The position numbers and the translations under genes are program-made. A stretch of 64,000 nt of DNA from Hypericum androsaemum (Eukaryota > Streptophyta > Magnoliopsida > Malpighiales > Hypericaceae). The stretch lies in NCBI GenBank assembly GCA_963995505.1, contig OZ023190.1, forward strand, positions 10,658,092 to 10,722,091. Reading direction: 5' to 3'. Positions 45,101 through 56,837 of this stretch are shown here, one piece after another. Position 1 is the stretch's first letter. Each line of letters begins with the position of its first letter. A model generated the notes under the pieces. The model saw only the letters and a program-made list of their open reading frames with translations, had not been told where the DNA came from and did no database searches.

Positions 45101-46356
45101 CTGCTAAAAAGGACAAAAGACATCAAATAATTGAAGTAGAAACGACACCATGCGATATGATAGGGACCATCATCTTCCTCATGACGGAAATGGAAAAGGG
45201 ACAGAAGAGAAAACGAAGTAGGTGCCACTTATCGATCAATTTGGAACAGATAAAGATCGAATGGTTCATTTTTTATATAAGCATCCTCACTTATTTTCAC
45301 ATGAAAATGAAATTTATAAGATAAGATCCGGAGCATGAGCTATACTTATGCCAGACAGGAACATGTTATGTGAGCTTCCTCGGATTCCACTTTATGTACT
45401 TGCTAATATAATATCACACATGCAAGCCATCAGCCACCACGTGGTTAAGCGTACTATTACATTGGATCCATTGAAAATTGACACATTTTTTTGTGGATTA
45501 ATTTGGCTGCATCTAATTGTACGACTTCTGTTTCGTTTTCTGATTGACTCCAACTTCTGTTAGGTAAGTATTTTATTTTTTTTAGGAGAAAAGATATTTC
45601 ATTACGTCGAAAAATTCGAAAGTTGGGTTACAAAGATGAAAGCAAATACATAGATTGAAAGCAAGACAATAACGTAGAAAGACAGGGGACGAACAAAGTG
45701 CTAAACAACTTCGCAGACATCGTGGATGATAAAAAGACCATGGCAAAATTCTCAACAACGAGAGCTACAAACAACTCGAAAGAAAATTGCCAAACCAAAT
45801 CAAACCACTGCTGCAAAAAATGACAGCAAACAAGTGCAAAATTACATCTGAGATGCAACAATACACAAATAGCACAAAAGATATAGTTGAATTTAACAAA
45901 ATTCAGAGTTTAATCCTGATAATTGTAACTATTGGTCCAAAAATCTACTTATGAAAAAAACTTGTGCTCAATTGATGTATCATGTATGTGCATTCACTAT
46001 GTGCATATATATAATTAAGTGGACGTGACATTTTAGTGCAGAAAATTTTATTACAAATCATCCCATGGATATGATTTTATTAAAATGTTAACTATTTTTT
46101 TATATTTACAATGAATCCTACATTTTCTGTTTGATGCACATCAAATTTTATTACGTGATGCAACTATGTGCCCAACTCTGGACAAATATGTCTTATGGGG
46201 GCCATGGTTTTTATTGGTAAGTTTCTGTATGAAAAGATGAACGTCACAACATATGTTTTGTATCTCCCACCAAAGAAAAAATATATATAGTTGGTAAAAT
46301 TTTGAGATTTAACTATCTTTTCGGATTTAAATTTCAGATTTTTTTACCAAAGAATT
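42196..46356 (+). repeat. Tandem duplication, copy 2
   Basis: Direct copy of the unit described at 33183-41719, without its large insertions. It ends at about 46356 (..CCAAAGAATTTTGT), where copy 1 ends at about 41719. Similarity is high enough to align by eye throughout, with many small gaps. Confidence 0.9.
42473..42948. mobile_element. Copy-2-specific insertion with a family-2 TIR at its left end
   Basis: Copy 1 reads directly from ATTCTTTAGTTTTT to CAATAATTTGCAC. Copy 2 has about 475 bp between. The left end (AAAACTTCATTTTAGTATCC..GTAGTTTGG) resembles TIR family 2. No matching right TIR is visible, so the element is probably truncated. Confidence 0.5.
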
Positions 46357-46706
46357 TTGTGCGCGCGCTGAATTGGATACGGTCCGTATGGAGCATTTAT
46401 GCCCATTTTGGAGAGAGAATCAGATTTTCGGCCCATTAATACCCAGATGGGCTTTTGGATGGTTTGATGAACCGAATCCTCCTATCGGATCTATAATTAC
46501 ATTAGGGACTCCGATGTACGAACATTATGGGACCCGTTAAGTAACAGTTATTTGATTCAACGGGTCTATTTTATCCGGCACGAATGTGAAAAATTGGTAA
46601 GTGGTTAAATTTTCCACTCGATAGTTAGGCGAAATGAAAAAAAAAATCTGATTTAATAAAGTTGTATTTATCTCTATTAAAATGTTTGCTTTTATTCTGA
46701 GTTAAC
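46357..46706. other. Intergenic; expected 3' end of the PsbP-domain gene not found
   Basis: No exon matching the end of a PsbP domain was recognised here, although the exon at 46707-46772 finishes in a good donor. Confidence 0.4.
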
Positions 46707-48545
46707 CTTTCCACTTTTAACTGCAGCTACCAATGTAACATGCTGCTGTTCGTCTCTGCCAAATTCATAGTCCTGAAATGCACAATCCACAGTTACAGAA
46801 GGACTTGTATCAATATTTTGCAATCTCTTGATACCTATAAACACAATAGTCATAGACACGAGGAAACAGTTTGACGAAACGGGTTTCTTTCTTCAATTTC
46901 CTTTCACCACTCATCATTGAACGGAGCAATGTGCTATTCTCAAGCCGATTGTGTATCACCGTGTACCTCAATAGCACGTATATTGAGTCAAGTCTCTAAA
47001 ATAGGCTTGATAAATAAATAAATAAATAAATAAAGTTACCTCAAATCTTCTTCTTCCTCCTTTATTTTTATTGTTCGAGCAACATATAAAGTTAATAGTG
47101 AGAAGTATAATAATATTGAAAGAAGCGACTGACATGGAGGAGGAGGACAAATGAATGATATAATGTGTTTCCTTACATGAAAAATGGTTGTGTGATGGGG
47201 GCGGGGGTGTTGTTGGTCTTAGGCCAGCCTAATACTAACACCATAGGGTTGAAAGATGCCACACAAGATGTTGCACATTTATACGTGGGGTACAGAGAAT
47301 GAACAAGCATATATTTGGAGCACAAGCAGACCTGGAACAAATATCTTTGCCCCCTGTTTTATGATCCCAAATCAGCAATATCTTTAGCCTGCTTAAATTA
47401 GACAAGTCATTTTAGTTTCGATTATTCAGGCCACACACATGATCACCCAGGTTTTTTTTGTTGGCATCCTCGATTACTTACTTATATGGAGCACATAGAG
47501 GTTGTCCACCAACATCAGGTGACAGTAGCACTCAGAACAGTTTATAAAGGAAATGCAGCTAGATTATACGAAGTGTGGACAAGTTTCATGACAAACCTCT
47601 AAAGAAGGTAATCTTACGCTGATTTGTGGGTGGGACGAATCCAGAACACTCTGAATTTCAGATCTGCAAAGACCAACAGGTAGGTGAGCTCCTCGTGCAG
47701 AAAAATCAAAGTTTACATTAGCCGATGAGCTCCATCGCCGCCAAAACTGGAAAAAAGTGTATAGGGTTTATGCACCAACACAATAAGTTGCAATCTTATA
47801 CAATATTTTGTTTCATTCAAAAACTATTCTGCAACCAAGTTAAGTCAATAAACTTCTCCGTGGAATGCGAGGACAGGCCTCTTTTACTTGCATTCGATTC
47901 AACTATCCAGTGCACACAAGTAATTGAGTAAACGTGATAGAAGATACATTTCGCCTATTAACACTTCGTACTAACCTGATCACACAAACTGGTCCCCTGA
48001 TGCAACTTATTGCTCCAAACCACAAAGCAAATGAGTGACAAGATCAAACAAACACGGTCTCATTTCAAATTCACACCTCTATTCCTTCATCAGATGCAAA
48101 TCGGGCAGCGAAATCTTTTGGCTTTGCTTTATCTCCATAGAAAGATAAACCAGCCTTGAAATCCTTCGACAAGAACAAGAAAAAAGACCGTCATTGAGTT
48201 GAGAAGAAGAAAAAAGACATAAGTTTCTATTACAATATGAACATTGAGGTAAACATTTACACATTGGTGACTTTCTCACTTCACAAGAGACCATATCTTT
48301 TCGAGATTAAACAAAACAAACATAAAACAAACACGGTTGGGTAACTAGTGAAGAAACTAACAGCGGAAATCAACTACCTCGGGCTCCATGACGTCTTCGA
48401 ATTCGGGAGGCACCCTGATGGAGAACCCATCTCCATAGTACTGGAACCAATTCCTGGTGTTTCCAATGCCATAAAGGAGCGTTCTTGGAGGTGGAGGAGG
48501 TTCAGCTGAGGCCAATGCAAGTGGGTTTTGAGCAGTTAAGCAAAT
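46707..48545 (-). pseudogene. PsbP-domain thylakoid lumen protein gene, apparently decaying
   Basis: Minus-strand exons recognised: 48545-48378 (LLKTTVLGAICLTAQNPLAL then FQYYGDGFSIRVPPEFEDVM), 48163-48077 (DFKAGLSFYGDKAKPKDFAARFASDEG), 46772-46707 (DYEFGRDEQQHVTLVAAVKSGK). They match PsbP-domain (PPD/PPL type) lumen proteins of photosystem assembly. The first exon shows a twin-lysine/arginine and hydrophobic segment ending ALASA, as for a lumen-targeting signal. Problems: the ATG-containing frame (MNLQTLPPNP, near 48634) is out of phase with the mature part, differing by one base in a CCCC run. A 46-nt piece at 47663-47618 (VFWIRPTHK) fits only in a shifted phase, the middle exons are not seen, and the C-terminal exon is missing. 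Unless the assembly is wrong, it is a pseudogene. Confidence 0.65.
47011..47034. repeat. (AAAT)n microsatellite
   Basis: Six tandem TAAA units in an intron of the PsbP-domain gene. Confidence 0.9.
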
Positions 48546-49035
48546 GGCGCCAAGTACAGTTGTCTTTAGGAGAACCTGTCTCTTTTTGGTCTTGGGGAAT
48601 TGGGTTTGGAGGGAGGGTTTGGAGATTCATGGTAGTTGGGATAAGTTGGAGGGAGGGATAATGTGGGGTAGGGTTCAGTTATGGATTTTATACATTTCTT
48701 TCATTTTTTGCATTTTGTCATATGGGATTGTGTTAAGGGTAATTTTGGAAATTTCTAGGAATATTTCCCTCAATGGCCACAGCTTTGTGAATCAACCAGG
48801 AAGAATTTTGGAATCTAATTACCAAATTGTCCTCAAAAGTTTTCATTGGTTGATAGGCTTTATCCTCTATCAAAAAAAAGAGAGCCAAATCCAAAGTAGA
48901 AAAATTGCAAGCCACTCATATTCCCAAACAAAACAGAAACCAGGAAAAAAATGGTATATGCTGCCAACACCACATTATCTTGCATCTTTCCCTTGCTCCA
49001 CCATTTCTGTGGTGTTTGGTCATAGCTTTCCTCCA
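48546..49035. promoter_or_regulatory. Divergent intergenic region between two thylakoid lumen genes
   Basis: The PsbP-domain gene leaves leftwards and TLP18.3 rightwards with about 490 bp between their mature coding starts. Both products go to the thylakoid lumen side, so a shared light-responsive promoter is plausible. I did not identify a certain TATA box or G-box. Confidence 0.45.
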
Positions 49036-50143
49036 ATGGAGACCTTACTTTCTTCTCCTTCCATCTCTCCCCTGTCTCCAAAATCCCACTTTTCAACTTC
49101 ATTCCATTCCAAACCAAGCTCACTCCTCCTCTCCAAAGCTGTCACTTGCAGCAGCAGCCTGAAAAGGCAAACTTCAGAGTCATCTGTTGTTCCCACACCA
49201 AAGGCTGGAAGCTGGTTAGCTCATGCCAAGCAAGGCCTAGCAGCAGTTGCCATATCAGTGGCACTCAGCTTCAGTCCAATCTTGGCAAGTGGGAATGGTG
49301 CACTGGCATCTGAATTTGATGTTCTCAATGAGGGCCCACCAAAGGAGTCATATGTGGTTGATGATGCCAAAGTGCTTAGCAAAGTGACCAGGTCTGATCT
49401 CAGGCAGCTGCTGTCTGATTTGGAGTCCAGGAAGGGCATCAAGATCAACTTCATCACTGTCAGGAAGCTCACTGTAAGAAAGTTGTCAGAGGCCAGTTCT
49501 TGTCTAATTAGAGTTACCCCCTCGTATCATTTCCTCTGGTTTGGTTGCAGAGCAAGGCTGATGCTTTTGAGTATGCTGACCAAGTTCTGGAGAAATGGTA
49601 TCCCACTGTGGAAGAGGGGAGCAACAAGGGGATTGTGGTGCTGGTAACCAGCCAGAAGGAAGGGGCTATAACGGGCGGCCCTGCGTTTGTCCAGGCAGTC
49701 GGAGAGAGCGTTCTCGATGCCACTGTTTCCGAGAATCTTCCTGGTAATCTCAATATGATGCTATCAATGTCCTGTGAATTGCTTACAAAATCTACTTGCT
49801 ACTCTCTACTTGTACCGTGGAGTTACCGAACCAAAACATTTACAATAACATGGCAGTTTACTGATCAAAGGCAATTGCTGCTTTACAAATTGCAGTGTTG
49901 GCTACGGATGAGAAGTACAATGAAGCTATATCTAGCAGTGCCAAGAGGCTAGTAGCTGCAATCGACGGGCTTCCGGATCCCGGCGGTCCAACATTCAAGG
50001 ATAATAAACGAGAGTCGAACTTCAAGTCCAGGGAAGAGACAGATGAGAAAAGGGGACAATTCACTCTAGTGGTTGGTGGTCTCCTGGTAATTGCTTTCGT
50101 TGTGCCAATGGCGCAATACTACGCTTATGTCTCCAAGAAATAG
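49036..50143 (+). CDS. TLP18.3: Thylakoid lumen 18.3 kDa protein, TPM domain
   Basis: Thylakoid lumen-exposed TPM-domain protein with acid phosphatase activity, needed in Arabidopsis for photosystem II repair. Exons 49036-49473, 49551-49743 and 49896-50143 join to 292 aa (Arabidopsis about 285). A Ser/Pro-rich chloroplast transit peptide begins METLLSSPSISPLSPKS. A second, thylakoid-transfer segment (AAVAISVALSFSPILASG..ALA) follows at about residues 72-95. The TPM domain starts at about residue 100 (YVVDDAKVLSKVTRSDLRQLL, GIKINFITV, NKGIVVLVTSQKEGAITGG). The C-terminal helix FTLVVGGLLVIAFVVPMAQ anchors it to the membrane. All splice sites are GT-AG and in phase, and the gene looks intact. 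A longer in-frame extension upstream to 48544 is rejected because it overlaps the divergent gene antisense. Confidence 0.95.
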
Positions 50144-50836
50144 GTCCTCTCCTCTCCTTTGTTAAGCTGTATAAAATCTCAGATGACTGATCAGGTTCTT
50201 CCTATCAGAATACGAGTCCGGATTTTTCACTGTGCCCATGGATCAAATATCATACTGAACTCTGATCTTTATTAAAGGCATCAGGGTACAATTCTATTGC
50301 TTCCCTTGCTAGCTGATGAAACCTGTTGCAATTTAGTCTAACAAGCATTTTCAACCAGAACTTTTAACTTACAAACCTTTTCCTTGGTAAAATCAGATGT
50401 CACCGGTAATCGAAAGAGAACAACCAAACTTAATCTGCAATTTAGTCTGTACCACTCGCATGTTCAAGTGTTTCTCCCACTTAAGGATGGGGACAATTAG
50501 GAGTTATCTGTCTGATTAGATCACCAAACGTTTTCACCTAATTACTATAACAACCAAATTTGTGTATGGTGGCAGCTACTCTGTCAACTTCTATCCTAGT
50601 AGTTCAAAAGTTGCTTTCAAAACTAGTGGCAGCAATAAATGCCTTAGTAATGCTCGTTCATCGGTTCGATTAGGATGTACCCTTAGGCTAGGCATTGCAG
50701 GAGCAATTGCTAAGAGTTTCTTTATTAGCTGGTAGCAAGTAGGAACATGAAATATTTACACATGAATGGTAAAAAAAAAATGAATGAATCGAAGCATGTG
50801 TTTCTTCAGAACCTTGCATTGAGAAGAAAATGCATT
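50144..50836. other. Intergenic; TLP18.3 3' UTR then nothing recognised
   Basis: The first 100-150 bp should be the TLP18.3 3' UTR (AT-rich, TTTATTAAAGG near 50268). The rest shows no coding signal. Confidence 0.4.
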
Positions 50837-52985
50837 TTATCCGAGAAAGGCGAATTTCCCGGTTAGTATCTGTGATGAGACATACTGGTTTGCTGCCTCG
50901 GTATAATGAATCCCATCCCAGTTCACATACTCGGTGCTGTCGTTACAAACTTTAGCTGTGACGGTAATCCCATTTACGACTTTCGTCTGCCCTCATGATA
51001 TTCTGGAGTCGTAGTTCAAAGGCGGTCCTCCATAATCGCAACATGCCATTATGGGTTGCTCAAATCCTGCATAAACAGAGGACATACCAAGACTAATCAG
51101 TTATCCACTTTTTTCGAGATGAGTTGAGTCTGCAAATGAAATTGAACTACTTGCGGAATCCAAAATCTGAAATTTAGTGAAAGTTACCATTATTGAGAAT
51201 AGTTGGCGATGAGAGTGGATTTGATTGCGTAAACATCCACATATGTGACATTTGAATCAGGATATTGGCCCTGCAGCTTTTTGCAAAGAGCATGAAGCTG
51301 CAAGTTCAATAATTTGGCTGCTTGATTATGGCCATCTATGCAGCCTAGCTCGTCGAGCTTTGATGGATCGACACCGAATTTAGCAACATTTTGGGGTAAG
51401 CATCCAAGGGGACCAGTATTATGTATCCAGAAGTTCCTTCCTCCTTGATCATACAGTCTCTACAAAAAGATACCCCAATCAATCAGCAGAAGAGAACATA
51501 ATGTTTCTTCATTTTCTCCAAAAGTAGCACAAATATTTAGGATGGAAAGATGAGAATGTGATAGACCTGACCTGACCTTGATTCCATTTTCAAATTCAAG
51601 CAGAATAGTCGGAATCGAAGCAGCTATTTGATCATATGTTTTGGAATAAAATGCATCAGCAAGATCATTCTGATCGATGTCGAACATGTACAGATCCTTG
51701 TCAAAATAATCTTGTGCTGGCAGGTACTTCCCTGTTACCAAAGCTAGCTTCTCATAAGAAAGCTACCCTTGTTGAAATTCATCTACAACCTTTTGCTAGC
51801 AATTCAAGAACCTGAGACTTGAACCTCAGGAACTGATTCACTTGAACCCCCATTGAGAAAGGGCAGAGAGATGTCCCAGTTTGCCGCAGCAAAGTTGCAG
51901 CCCCTACGGAAACTCGGGACCCCAATTGACTCCAAATAGGCATTTAGGAATGGAAGATCCATCTCGTTCACTGCATTAGAGAAGTACCTGTCTTTTGATA
52001 AAAGAAACACAAGGGCAGACCAGTCTATCATGTTGACTTAAAACAGGGGAATAATGCAGAACAAGGAAAAGAGAATGTTGGTTTACTTGGGAAATCAATC
52101 AAGAGACGACCGTGGGATGGAAATAGACAAGATCCGGTTAGTATCTATTGGACCCAGATTATTTCTCAAAAAAAGTATGTTAGTTAATACAACAGGCAAG
52201 AAAATATGTAATATGCAAGTTGAATACATTGAAGCATATATGGTATTCAAGTAAATAGCAGCACGGCAAGAAACATGTGAAGAGTCCACCGCTTACAAAT
52301 TTAAGACACTTTCATGAAGTCTACTATTTGTTAGAATATGGATATATTCATATCCAACCAAAAAGAAAATAGGTTGCTAGTGCCCACGACAATGTGGTAA
52401 TCTCAAGAATTGTTGAGACACACGCTTTAATAAATAGATTAGCAGTCCCCCCTTGGACAAACACATAACTTTTACTTATTCAAATAACAATTAAGGTGAA
52501 GCAAGGTCAAGAACAACAAAACTATTTGAGATTCATTTTGTAAGTTTGTTAAAACAATGTTTTAATAAGTAAGTTCGTTAACACTATTAGCCAACAAGGA
52601 ACCAATCACTAATTTCGTGATCATCTCCACACAGAAAGATGAGAACTTTAGTATGTTTCTAAGTTCTAGCATACCAAGTGACCAGATGAGTTGGTTCTAG
52701 AACTCAAGTATTATGAAATCCATGATGCAAAATGGATAATTGAAAAACGCATGTTCTACAAGAGAAGGAATATGTACTTGAAAAATCCACAATGAGCCAA
52801 CCATCACAAATTGTCGCTGATGGAGACTTGAAGTGAACTTGTCCATTCGGTGGACCGAGATGAATGCCGAGTCCGGCTACGAGGTTTGCGGTGTCAAGAG
52901 TTAGAGTCAGCGGAGTTGAAAACCACCGGATGCTTGAAATCAACGGAATGGGTAGCCGATATTAAGATGGATGCAAGAAAGGCTA
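50837..52985 (-). pseudogene. GDSL esterase/lipase pseudogene (At1g54790-like)
   Basis: Five exon-like blocks on the minus strand in the order of plant GDSL/SGNH lipases: about 52985-52785, 51973-51790, 51734-51585, 51461-51195, 51060-50837. Family marks: LVAGLGIHLGPPNGQVHF, NEMDLPFLNAYLESIG, YMFDIDQNDLADAFYSK, FWIHNTGPLGCL and the catalytic Asp/His block WDGIHYTEAANQY. Lesions: the GDS block I motif reads ADS, an extra T follows it and shifts the frame, a second frameshift separates CNFAAA from MGVQVNQFLRFKSQVLELL, and a TGA replaces the Cys before GQT in the last exon. Secreted lipase function is therefore lost. Several independent lesions make sequencing error an unlikely explanation. Confidence 0.85.
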
Positions 52986-53602
52986 GACTACAATGTACAG
53001 AAACTGTTGGGGCCATGGCTTTCTAGAAATGCTGAAGTTGATATAAAATGATGAGGTTTACCTTTGTCACCTTTCAAAAATCTCATCAAATTCGTGATAT
53101 GCGTATATTGGGAGATGCAAACCAAAAAATATATATAGTTATGAAATGCTGAGCCCTTGCTGAGATAGAAAGGGCTCATCAAGTCAAACATTCGGGTACT
53201 TCATCTTTTTACTGATATTGTCAATAGGACGTGAGGTGTATTGCTCCCTCGTTGTTGTGCATTTGGTTCAGCTTATAGTGAGTGACGGTGACCTATCACT
53301 TTGACCAACTTGAAGCTTAATTTGGAGCTGAACAAATTTAATTGACGTGGAAAAGCTTATGGTGATGTCCCCTATCCTTTCTCGTATTGGATCTGTTTGT
53401 TTAATCAGCTAGTTAAATAACATAAAGATTACTAAGCTAGTGGATTAAATTCCATTTTGATAATCATTTGCCAGCCGTTGCGATGTGCATGGATCTGCTG
53501 AAGGACAAGTAATAATTGTACTTTGCTTACATTTCCATGCGTGAGAACTTCTTTTCACCTGTATATTTTATTTGAAGACATTCAAGTTGATGATTGCAAG
53601 GG
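52986..53602. other. Intergenic, nothing recognised
   Basis: Possible promoter remnant of the GDSL pseudogene. No other feature was seen. Confidence 0.35.
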
Positions 53603-54450
53603 TTATTACTTGTGCAAATTATCGTGGTGTCTCTCGTATTTGACTAAATTGACGATTTAGTCTCTCTTGTTTTAAAAATTATTCTCTCATCTTTCCTGTT
53701 TAATTTTATTATACTCTCGGGTCCTGACTCACGTTAATAACCAATTTTTTTCATTTTTGTTATTGAAATGACAAAAATATTCTTAGAAAGAAAAAAAAGT
53801 CCACCTTCTCCCTCGTGTCGATGTTGACCATGGAGCTCCACATAATCTTCACCACAAATCTCCCTCGATATTCACCTTCTTCTTCAATCCTCATATCGAC
53901 ACTTGCCACCCCTTCTCCAGCTGGCCATTCATCCTCACGGGAGACGGCCTCCACCGGACTCAAGAAAACCCACCCTTGTCGCATTTTGTTTGTCAGCGGA
54001 TCTGGATTTCCGGTGGAGTTCGTCGGACTCAAGAGAACCCCGCCAAGCCAGCCGGACGGGGAAGGAGGGGTCGGAGCATCGGACGACGGGAGGAGGGGAG
54101 GCATTGTTCATCGCGCCGACGACGGATGGAGGTTGAGCTGGGGCTTGATGTTCACCGCCGTTGGGCTTTGATGTTCACCGCCGTCGGGCTTTGATTTTCA
54201 TCGCCATCGGGCCTCCCTCCCTGCTCCAGCGACGGAGACCGGCTTCTCTCCGGGTCCCACTTAAAGCAACGGCGACTAACTTCCCGAAGGGGGAACCGGG
54301 TAGCTGCCAATCTCACTGATTTAGGGTTTCGGTTTTCATGTGGAAGTTCCCACGGTAGTGAGTTTGGTTTCCTGCACCTCCGACCAATTAAATGGCTAAA
54401 TCATCACCAAGTTTCTGGAAAAATGACAAGGGTATGAAGATGAGACCAAA

Positions 54451-56225
54451 TTTTCATTGTTTTAAAATACGAATTTTGGAACGGGCCAGATTTTTTTCGT
54501 TTTCCAGCCCGACTGGTCAAATCGTCGGTCAGACTGAACTTTTTAAAATTAATTTTTTAATATTTTTCAAATATTTTGTAGACTAAGTAGTCAAAATATA
54601 GGTTTCAAAATCTACATTTTAGAAATATCAACCAATATATAACATATAAAAGTCCATTTCTCTTTGTTGATTAAGAAAAATCGAGTATATGATACAACTT
54701 TTGATTTAATTTTTGGGAAAAGTATAATTTTGTACCGTGTAGTTTCACCTTTTTCGCGATAAGACCGTGTAGTTTAAAAACCATCAATCAGGTCCAAGTT
54801 ATTTGAAAATTTATCAAACTACGGTCCCGCTCAGGCCCGGGTGACTTCTGAACCTAGCTGGATGGCCCCATCATCAAAACGACCTTGTTTAGTCTGACAT
54901 GGCTTGGTGAGTGGGTGAATGAGTTGTCTTGAAAGTAAATTTCTAAAAAAAAAACCAAATTTATTAATTTTTTCTTTCAACCCCTCTTCTTCCTCCATCC
55001 CTCTTCTTCCTTCTCTAACCTGCAATTGCACACCTAATCCACAACGAAATCAACGCTAAAAAACCGATCAAATCTAGAACATATAACCCCAGGAACATTC
55101 ACGCATGAACCTAATCCATATTTGACCACAATGAGACTACAACCACAAATCAAAACTCATCTCCAAAGAACCCAAATAAAAATAGCTGATGTGTTTTCGC
55201 TCATGTCCAGAGGACGAAGACGAAGATGAAGACAAGGACCTTAGCGACGACGACGATGGCAACCACAATAAATAATGGGTGGGCCTCACCCCAGGGCGAC
55301 CTCTTCTCCCTTCGCCTCCTAACTGGGAAAAACTGCTTGCTCGCATAACACCAAAACCCAAACACCTCGTTATAAGTTTTATCATCTTCTCCTCTCTTCT
55401 TCCCGTGGGCTGGGTCTCTGCCATGTACGCCTTCTCCTCCATCTCCCGTAGCTTCCTGGCCTCCTCGGGCGTTAACCCATCAGCGGGGTTCGCATCCCTA
55501 ACCACTCAACTACCATAAAAATGCAACCTTTTAATAGGAGTTACAGTTTAATTGGGAGATTAGGGGAGGCAACGGTAGCGGCGGAGGATACTCGAAGTGG
55601 GTCATCGTCTCAGTGGTCGGGGATGGCTTCGAGGATGGCGTCGATGTCAGAAATCTCAGCTCGAGGATGACCAGTTTGGATGTTGGTTTTGTGACCTCGG
55701 TCGTTCTCGACTGTTGGTGTTCCAATGATAAATTGGCAATTTTGTTGTTGGTGGAGGAGGAAGAGAGAAAGAGGGTGGAGGAAGAGGAAGAGGAAGAGGA
55801 AGAGAGAGAAAATATAATTTTTTAGAGTTTTTTTTTGTAATTTTCATTTTTGACACATCAATGCCACGTGGGATTAAAATGGGACCGTTTTAATTACGTG
55901 ACCGTCCAGCTAGGTTCGGAAGTACCCCGGGCTTGAGCGGGGACCGTAGGTTGATAATTTTTGAAATAACTTGGACCTGATTGATAGTTTTTAAACCACA
56001 TGGTCCTATCGCGAAGAAGGTAAAACTACAAGCTACAAAATTATACTTTTCCCTTTTTTTTCTGATTTGGCTAAAATTCGGTCAGACCGGGTGGTCCAAT
56101 TCGAAAATTAGTATGAACCGCCTGGATTTTGGGCGGTCTGACCGGAGGCCATTTTTACCCCTAAAAACGGACCGCTCTGATGCTCGATTCGTAGTTCGAC
56201 CAGTCGGACCACATTTTTTAAAACA
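54451..56225. mobile_element. hAT-like MITE (inverted relative of 17470-17882), split by another element
   Basis: The two halves 54451-54714 and 56054-56225 together align with 17470-17882 in reverse orientation: ATTGTTTTAAAATACGAATT at one end, CGACCAGTCGGACCAC near the other, CCCCTAAAAACGG and CAAAATATAGGTTTCAAAATC in between. The break falls at an A/T-run where the intact copy reads continuously. Confidence 0.8.
54715..56053. mobile_element. Innermost family-2 TIR element
   Basis: TIRs of about 190 bp: GGGAAAAGTATAATTTTGTA at the left, reverse complement of the sequence ending at 56053 on the right, including CAATCAGGTCCAAGTTATTT and GAACCTAGCTGGA. Related to 18448-19960 and 7736-8975. 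The interior carries a minus-strand open frame (55505-55190) with NPADGLTPEEARKLREMEEKAY, which looks like a captured host exon of unknown identity next to a donor-like site, plus CTTCTTCC and GAGGAAGAGG tracts. Confidence 0.85.
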
Positions 56226-56837
56226 ATACAAATTTCTTGATCTAATCTACTGTGTTTTTATTCTAATTCTAATTTGGGTCGATTTTCTAATGACAAGGGT
56301 ATGAAGATGAGACCAAAATTCTGGAAAGTGTGGTGTTCGCTTGGGGTTGAGAAATTTTTAACCTGAGAAGATGGTGTTCGCCGAAAAAGATGACCGGAGA
56401 AGATGATCAGAGGTTTGAGTTTAGCGGAGAAGGGTATTTTTATCATTTCAATGACAAAAGAAAAAAAAAGAAAAGATGACGTTAGCCAGGGACCCGAGAG
56501 TATAATAAAATCAAACACGAGGGATGAGAGAATAATTTTTAAAACAAAGAGGACTAAATCGTCGATTTAATCAAATACGAAGGATACCACAGTAATTTAC
56601 CCTTATTACTTTGCTTCTGACAGAGGCAGAAATGGATGTCATGTCTCAATTTATACCACTCCATCTTCCCCATACATGCAAACATATGATCGGGAACAGT
56701 ATAAGGCTATTCATATTCTCATTCAAGTAAAAGATCGAAATTGCCTTGGTTGTTTATTCCTTGTGGTTCTCCATCACAATTTTTCCCGACTAGTCTCTAT
56801 TCTGAGTATTCAGCTGCATTTGAACTATTGATTTTTG

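Larger units (their letters stand above)
54422..56317. repeat. 29-bp direct repeat bracketing the inner insertion
   Basis: Identical 29-bp copies starting AATGACAAGGGTATGAAGAT lie at 54422-54450 and 56289-56317. The second is followed by sequence unlike that after the first. This is too long for a transposase duplication and suggests a local duplication or repair event when the inner elements entered. Confidence 0.85.
53612..56602. mobile_element. Outer Mutator-like element of a three-level nest
   Basis: 9-bp target duplication TTATTACTT (53603-53611 and 56603-56611). TIRs of about 150 bp: GTGCAAATTATCGTGGTG at the left, reverse complement of CACAGTAATTTACCC at the right, continuing through TTAATTTTATTATACTCTCGG and a GACGTTAGCC block related to the Pack-MULE at 36491. 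The left interior (53810-54380) is GC-rich, host-like sequence with a short tandem repeat (GGGCTTTGATGTTCACCGCC, 54147-54212). The right part holds another GC-rich stretch. No transposase. Confidence 0.92.

Noticed and set aside
48544..49035. 164-residue in-frame extension upstream of TLP18.3
   Set aside because: Overlaps the divergent PsbP-domain exon antisense, and would place non-transit sequence before a good transit peptide.
53760..54194. Frames of 72-118 aa
   Set aside because: GC-rich interior of a Mutator-like element, several competing phases, no family.
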